Positions 59,857 to 64,000 of a stretch of 64,000 nt of DNA are shown here, piece by piece. Source of the DNA: Promethearchaeota archaeon. GTDB taxonomy: Archaea; Asgardarchaeota; Lokiarchaeia; Sigyniarchaeales; SOKP01. The stretch is from positions 119,655 to 183,654 of the forward strand of contig JAEOTP010000043.1 in assembly GCA_016839765.1 (NCBI GenBank). Direction: 5' to 3'. The notes under the pieces are model-generated. The model saw nothing but the letters and a program-made list of their open reading frames with translations, ran no database searches and was not told the DNA's origin. A program made the translations under genes and the position numbers. Each line of letters begins with the position of its first letter. Position 1 is the stretch's first letter.

Positions 59857-60417
59857 TTGAAAATGAAAAAAGTGACTCTAGATTCTGGAATTACAGTTTT
59901 TCCTATGCCTGCAGCAGTTATTTCTGTAGGAAAAGGAGATGATGCAAATTTAATTACTCTAGCATATGTTGGTAAAGTGTGCTTAGAACCTCCCATTGTT
60001 GTTATCTCAATTCAACCCAAACGTCATTCTTATCACCTAATTGAAAAACACGGTGAATTCGTAATTAATTATCCAACGATTGACCAATTAAAAGAAATTG
60101 ATTATTGTGGCACACGTTCAGGAAGAAATGTGAATAAATGGAAAGAATTAAATTTAACAAAAGAGCATGCCTCTATTGTCCAGGCCCCCATGATAAAAGA
60201 ATTTCCATGGAATATGGAATGTAAGGTGATCAATCGAATTAAATTGGGTTCACACGTATGTTATTTTGGAGAAGTGGTGGCTACACATTCAGATTCTAAA
60301 TATGTTAAAGATAATGAGTTAAATCCTGATGAGTTTGATTTCTGTGCATATGTCTCAGGAAATTATATTGGATTAATGAAGGGAGCTTTAGAAAAGCATG
60401 GTTTTTCTGAAGATTAA
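59857..60417 (+). CDS. Flavin reductase-family FMN-binding protein (flavoredoxin-like)
   Basis: 186 residues with the split-barrel FMN fold: FPMPAAVISVGKGDDANLIT at the start, PPIVVISIQPKRHSYHLIEK, GEFVINYPTI, and DYCGTRSGRNVNKW. Archaeal relatives act in electron transfer or as flavoredoxins. The 51-bp gap to the shikimate kinase gene suggests cotranscription, but the pathways are not obviously linked. Confidence 0.88.
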   Translation: MKMKKVTLDSGITVFPMPAAVISVGKGDDANLITLAYVGKVCLEPPIVVISIQPKRHSYHLIEKHGEFVINYPTIDQLKEIDYCGTRSGRNVNKWKELNLTKEHASIVQAPMIKEFPWNMECKVINRIKLGSHVCYFGEVVATHSDSKYVKDNELNPDEFDFCAYVSGNYIGLMKGALEKHGFSED

Positions 60418-60468
60418 TAACACTTAATTTAACTTATTCAAAAGGTATTTTAAATAACTGGATGAATT

Positions 60469-60999
60469 ATGACTAGAGATTCTATCGCCCTTATTGGATT
60501 TATGGCAACTGGTAAGACAATAATCGGTAAAGAATTAGCAAAACAGTTAGGAAACGATTATCAATTTATAGAGACTGATCAAATTATTATTAAAATGGCT
60601 GGTAAATCTATAACTAGAATCTTCAAAGAAGAAGGAGGTCCAATCTTTAGACGCTATGAAATAGATGCTTGTAAAAAAATTTCAAAGTTAAGGAAAGCAG
60701 TTATTTCATGTGGAGGGGGTGTTGTTTTAAATGAAACAAATATCATAAATTTGAAAAAAAATTGTCATATTGTTTTGCTAATAGCAACTGTAGATGAAAT
60801 TTATAGCAGAATAATGAGGAATGGTAAAAAGAAGAGACCATTAGTGGATAAAGAAAATCCTAAGAAAGAAATAGAAATTATTTTACAATATAGAGAACCA
60901 TTCTATAGATCCGCTGCAGATATCACAATTGATACCACAAATAAAGAAATAATTGAGATTGTTCATGAAATTATAACTAAAACCAAGATAAATGAATGA
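60469..60999 (+). CDS. aroK: Shikimate kinase, bacterial (P-loop) type
   Basis: 176 residues. The Walker A GFMATGKT is at 10-17, ETDQIIIKMAGKSITRIFKE carries the shikimate-binding Asp, FRRYEIDACK the Arg, SCGGGVVLNE the GGG loop, and RPLVDKENPK the lid. Most euryarchaea use an unrelated GHMP-type shikimate kinase, so the bacterial form here is notable. It is the last of two genes with the flavin reductase and lies near aroE and tyrA. Confidence 0.9.
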   Translation: MTRDSIALIGFMATGKTIIGKELAKQLGNDYQFIETDQIIIKMAGKSITRIFKEEGGPIFRRYEIDACKKISKLRKAVISCGGGVVLNETNIINLKKNCHIVLLIATVDEIYSRIMRNGKKKRPLVDKENPKKEIEIILQYREPFYRSAADITIDTTNKEIIEIVHEIITKTKINE

Positions 61000-61114
61000 T
61001 ATTTGGTTTATACTTAAAATTTAAAGATAACATAACGAAAATTTATTCAAATAGCCATATTTAAATTCAAAAAATCTTACTAATTTATAAAAAATAAATT
61101 AATCGAAAAAAATC

Positions 61115-61288
61115 ATGACAGAATATAAACGTTTTAGATGTGGAAATTGTGGAGAAGAAAACCCTAGAAAATTACATGAAGAACCAGATAAAACTCAAGT
61201 TCTTTATTATTCCATGCAAGGCGCTCCTGTTTATAAAAAGAGGATCAAATGCGGAAGTTGCGGAAATACCTTTGATAAAAGCCAATAA
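61115..61288 (+). CDS. 57-residue zinc ribbon protein
   Basis: ATG at 61115 opens a 57-codon frame with two knuckles, CGNCGEENP and CGSCGNTF, separated by about 33 residues containing VLYYSMQGAPVYKKRIK. It is an intact zinc ribbon with a regular beta pattern and a flanking gap on both sides, so it is a real small gene. Function unknown; nucleic-acid or ribosome binding is common for such proteins. Confidence 0.65.
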   Translation: MTEYKRFRCGNCGEENPRKLHEEPDKTQVLYYSMQGAPVYKKRIKCGSCGNTFDKSQ

Positions 61289-61344
61289 AAAGAATTATTA
61301 ATTAATAATTGTTTCTTATTCTTATTTTTTCAATTTTAAGAAAA

Positions 61345-62556
61345 TTATAATGTTAATACTATTTTATTCTGAGCTTTTAACATATCTTTCATAATTAATT
61401 CCATAGCTTCTTTAATATCGGGGATATTATCTGGTATGCTTCTTTTTGCGTTTACACTTGCCATTAATACTTCATTTAATCCACGAAGTATCATATCAGA
61501 AGAATACCATGGTCTCTTCGAGGCCCACCATTGTGAGCAGGAATGTATACCCCGATCTAATAGATTTCGGGCATTATCAAAAATCCTTTTTCTCTCTTCG
61601 TCCATACTTTCTCGATATTTCGTAGATAAATGAATTAAAGTTAAGGCATACATAAAGAAGCGGTGTTGTTCTATATGTATTTCATTTTTAGGATTGAACC
61701 AGAGAGGGAAAGGAACATCATGGGCTATATCATATGGCATTGTTGACCAACTCGAGGCTCTTGGTATTTGTTTTTCCCCTTTTGGGAATTTATCAACTAT
61801 TTCAGAAACAGTACAAAGTTTTATATCCTGTCTATTAGGTAATGTATCAAATAAAGGAATTAAGAAGTTATTGATAGCATGCTTGACATGATGCCCAAAA
61901 GTCTCCCCGTCAAATGCTAACGTGATGTGCATATCTTCATTTATATTTTTATATCTCAAGCGATTAAGGAACACATCCACATTATTAATCTTATCAAACG
62001 CGCAATCAATGGAAATGTAATCATCCCTAAATATAAGTTTTAAACCATTATGGTGTAAAGATATATAATTAGTGGGAAAATCTGGGAGTGTATTAGCGAT
62101 ACCACTCATGATTATCCAGTTAAAACCCATCTTTTTAACAACTGATAAAACTTCTTCAGATACAGCCATCTCAGGCGGAAAAAATCCCTTTGGTTCATAT
62201 AATTTTCCAAAAAATTGATGATTTGTATCATGATTAAGTTTAATTTGACGTTTAATTTCTGGTTCGGGAATTAAGGGGAGTAAGGGGTGAAATTTTGCAG
62301 AACCCGTGAATTCTATTTGCCCTCTGGACGCAAGAAAAGTTATTAATTCGATTAAATCATCATACCCAAAATCATGAAGTTGTTCTGTTAATGTGCCGTT
62401 AATATTTAATGTGATCTTTGCTTGAGGGTGATTATTAAGTGCATCCATTATAGGCTTATATGATTCATTTACAATTTGTTTAATTACGGGAGGAATCTGT
62501 ACTGGTGGTTGATATATATGAAATAAAAATGCGAAATGAACAACCATATAATTCAA
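61345..62556 (-). CDS. Glycoside hydrolase family 57 protein
   Basis: 403 residues. FLFHIYQPPVQIP is GH57 motif 1, FTGSAKFHPLLPLIP motif 2, GFFPPEMAVSEEVL holds the catalytic Glu (motif 3), LAFDGETFGHH the catalytic Asp (motif 4), and QWWASKRPW is in the last motif. GH57 members are alpha-amylases, branching enzymes or galactosidases of glycogen and starch use, common in archaea and thermophiles. No signal peptide. Substrate cannot be named. Met4 is an alternative start. Confidence 0.9.
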   Translation of the reverse strand: MNYMVVHFAFLFHIYQPPVQIPPVIKQIVNESYKPIMDALNNHPQAKITLNINGTLTEQLHDFGYDDLIELITFLASRGQIEFTGSAKFHPLLPLIPEPEIKRQIKLNHDTNHQFFGKLYEPKGFFPPEMAVSEEVLSVVKKMGFNWIIMSGIANTLPDFPTNYISLHHNGLKLIFRDDYISIDCAFDKINNVDVFLNRLRYKNINEDMHITLAFDGETFGHHVKHAINNFLIPLFDTLPNRQDIKLCTVSEIVDKFPKGEKQIPRASSWSTMPYDIAHDVPFPLWFNPKNEIHIEQHRFFMYALTLIHLSTKYRESMDEERKRIFDNARNLLDRGIHSCSQWWASKRPWYSSDMILRGLNEVLMASVNAKRSIPDNIPDIKEAMELIMKDMLKAQNKIVLTL

Positions 62557-62614
62557 TATAGGGTAGGGATATTTTAATTTTCAGTATTTGTTTAATATAA
62601 TAATTTAAAATAAG

Positions 62615-63364
62615 CTAATCATTAAACAATAATTTATACATTTGTTGGAGTGTATCAATTTTTATTTGTCCTGGTGCTGTTGGTTCTTCCAATGCAGCAT
62701 AAGTAAGAAATGAACCTAATTTTATGTTCAATATTCTTGATAATATCCCTAATTCGCCCATGCAAAAAGAAATTACTTTTTTGTTATTTTTTGAAAATTC
62801 TTTACAAAGTTCTAATGGAATTAAATTATCTTCAAAATTTTGAGCTGTAAAAATAAGCTTATATATGCTTTTACCCAAAATGTCAAATTCATTTAATTCA
62901 TTTTTAGTTATTCGTTCTTCAAATCTTAAAATTATTCCTTTCGCCATTATATTTGTAAGAGTCTTTTCAAAATTATGATAGGAAAAGATTAAATTTACTT
63001 TTTTCATATAAGATAAACTTATAATATTGCTAAGAGTTTCTATATCTGAATTCATTTCTATATCAAAAAATTCTGGTTGACTATCCATTAACACTTTTAA
63101 AATTTTTAATCTTTCATGCTCATCAATTTTGATTTGTCCTCCTTCAGAATGGTGTCTGAATGTTAAAATGATATTACTTTTATTTTTAATAAAATTTTTC
63201 AAACTCTCAACAAAATCTGGTGTTATATTCTGAAACGTATCAATAAAATCAAACCTAAGTTCAATAAACTCAGGATTGAATAGCAAGGCTCTATCAACTA
63301 CTACTTTAATTTCTCCTAAGTTGTTAGATTTAATCGGAATTGGTATACAAATATTGTATGTCAT
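62615..63364 (-). CDS. aroD: Type I 3-dehydroquinate dehydratase
   Basis: 249 residues. ELRFDFID opens the barrel, ILTFRHHSEGGQ is the TFR..EGG block, FDIEMNSDIETL and NLIFSYHNFEKTL give the catalytic His region, and KLIFTAQNFEDN contains the segment where the Schiff-base lysine is expected (YKLIFTA). ISFCMGELGILSRI and ALEEPTAPGQIKIDTLQQMY close the family pattern. It is close to the other aromatic-pathway genes but not in their operons; the adk gene is upstream on the same strand (34-bp gap). Confidence 0.88.
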   Translation of the reverse strand: MTYNICIPIPIKSNNLGEIKVVVDRALLFNPEFIELRFDFIDTFQNITPDFVESLKNFIKNKSNIILTFRHHSEGGQIKIDEHERLKILKVLMDSQPEFFDIEMNSDIETLSNIISLSYMKKVNLIFSYHNFEKTLTNIMAKGIILRFEERITKNELNEFDILGKSIYKLIFTAQNFEDNLIPLELCKEFSKNNKKVISFCMGELGILSRILNIKLGSFLTYAALEEPTAPGQIKIDTLQQMYKLLFND

Positions 63365-63397
63365 TATATTATCTAAAGAAAAATAAGAAAAATAAAT

Positions 63398-64000
63398 TTA
63401 TAGTTCTAGTACTTTTATAATATCTTTTTCCGTTAATTTCTTTTCATAATTAATGTCTTTTACTTTTCCTTTGCTCCTATAATAATCAAGAATAGGATTA
63501 GCGTTTTGTTTATATACATTTAGCCGATTTCTTAAAGTTTCCTCGTTATCATCGCTTCTTTGTTCAAATTTTATCAAGGCCCCGCACTTATCACATATTC
63601 CTTCTTTTTTCGGTTTCATAAAATATTTATTATAGATTTCTCCACAATTTGGGCACGAATATCTTCCTAGTATCCTTTTTATTATAATATCCTCATCAAC
63701 TTCTAACAATATCACATAATCTATCTCAGTTATATTCGATAGGGCTTCTGCTTGATATAAAGTTCGTGGAAATCCGTCTAAGACAAATCCTTCCTTTTTA
63801 ACATCCTTTTTGTTTAATCGATCTTTTACCATTTCAATGACGACATCATCAGGTACCAGTTCTCCTCTATCCATATATTTTTTAGCTCTCAAACCTATGG
63901 GTGTTTCATTTTTCAAGTTTTCACGAAATATATCCCCTGTACTAACATGAATTATCTCTGGTAAAGCTTGCTTGATTTGTCCTGAAAATGTGCCTTTTCC
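63398..64000 (-). CDS. adk: Adenylate kinase (5' end beyond window)
   Basis: Interconverts AMP, ADP and ATP. The frame stays open to base 64000, where it begins inside the P-loop (GKGTFSGQIKQALP), so only a few N-terminal residues are missing. HVSTGDIFREN and EGFVLDGFPRTLYQAEAL are the AMP-binding motifs. The LID carries a zinc site, SCPNCGEIYN and CDKCGALIKF, followed by QRSDDNEETLRNRL. This long-LID form is the bacterial-like Adk. Internal ATG at 63914-63916 is not the start. Confidence 0.93.
   Translation of the reverse strand, partial: GKGTFSGQIKQALPEIIHVSTGDIFRENLKNETPIGLRAKKYMDRGELVPDDVVIEMVKDRLNKKDVKKEGFVLDGFPRTLYQAEALSNITEIDYVILLEVDEDIIIKRILGRYSCPNCGEIYNKYFMKPKKEGICDKCGALIKFEQRSDDNEETLRNRLNVYKQNANPILDYYRSKGKVKDINYEKKLTEKDIIKVLEL

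Noticed and set aside
1..64000. tRNA or rRNA genes
   Set aside because: I found no T-arm-like GGTTCRAATCC motif with matching acceptor stems in the gaps and no GC-rich RNA-like island; intron-containing tRNAs could be missed by eye.

Overview
The window looks like a chromosomal segment of an Asgard archaeon (Promethearchaeati; a Lokiarchaeia-like lineage is my guess, not proven). It is very AT-rich, with gaps of mostly less than 200 bases and several 4-20 bp gene overlaps. The assignment rests on a ubiquitin-type conjugation cluster (two ubiquitin-like proteins, E1, E2, Rpn11-like JAMM protease, RING-like membrane protein). It appears next to clearly archaeal genes: FtsZ, uS2, an isoprenoid ether-lipid operon, and tetrahydromethanopterin and F420 biosynthesis. 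No tRNA, rRNA, CRISPR array or insertion sequence was recognised.

Layout. 1-5 kb: ftsZ (cut by the window edge), a small zinc ribbon protein, endonuclease Q, a TPR protein and a nucleotidyltransferase. 5-12.8 kb: a coiled-coil protein and the ubiquitin-like region. Two soluble Ubls end in STAG. A third Ubl domain is carried by a two-TM membrane protein on the opposite strand. A winged-helix regulator lies between them, and a 25-bp element is shared by two of the Ubl promoters. E1, E2, JAMM and membrane RING follow. 12.8-18 kb: mptA diverges from an operon of an amidohydrolase, arfC, cofG and cofH (F420/deazaflavin and riboflavin branch). 18-28 kb: glutamate-dehydrogenase-like protein fused to CBS domains, then a methanopterin group (DHPS-like protein, DUF1464, DUF447, mptD, mptG), a reverse-rubrerythrin-like protein, an AIR-synthase relative and larE.

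28-34 kb: small membrane protein, a PadR regulator with a HAAS-type membrane protein and its paralogue, DUF998 protein, and a solitary adenine methyltransferase. 34-38 kb: a compact ether-lipid operon (polyprenol kinase-like, geranylgeranyl reductase, GGGP synthase, DGGGP synthase). 38-49.5 kb: GH3 glycosidase, anSME-like radical SAM protein, two Gfo/Idh/MocA oxidoreductases, dimethylargininase-like protein, ilvD, a membrane M28 peptidase and a second adenine methyltransferase. 49.4-56.6 kb: glutamine synthetase-family protein, ThDP enzyme, CooC-type ATPase, uS2, HD-domain protein and thymidylate kinase. 56.8-64 kb: two LITAF-like membrane zinc proteins, shikimate/aromatic genes (tyrA, aroE, shikimate kinase, aroD), GH57 and adenylate kinase (cut by the edge).

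Most notable points: a membrane-tethered form of the archaeal ubiquitin system, with both an anchored Ubl and an anchored RING; a KTP-type linker motif shared by the Ubls and a neighbouring coiled-coil protein; two methanopterin-pathway genes whose conserved N-termini have no ATG, GTG or TTG start; an amidohydrolase placed to be the unassigned pyrimidine deaminase of the archaeal riboflavin/F420 route; and LITAF-like proteins. All functional calls come from reading motifs by eye; no database search was run.
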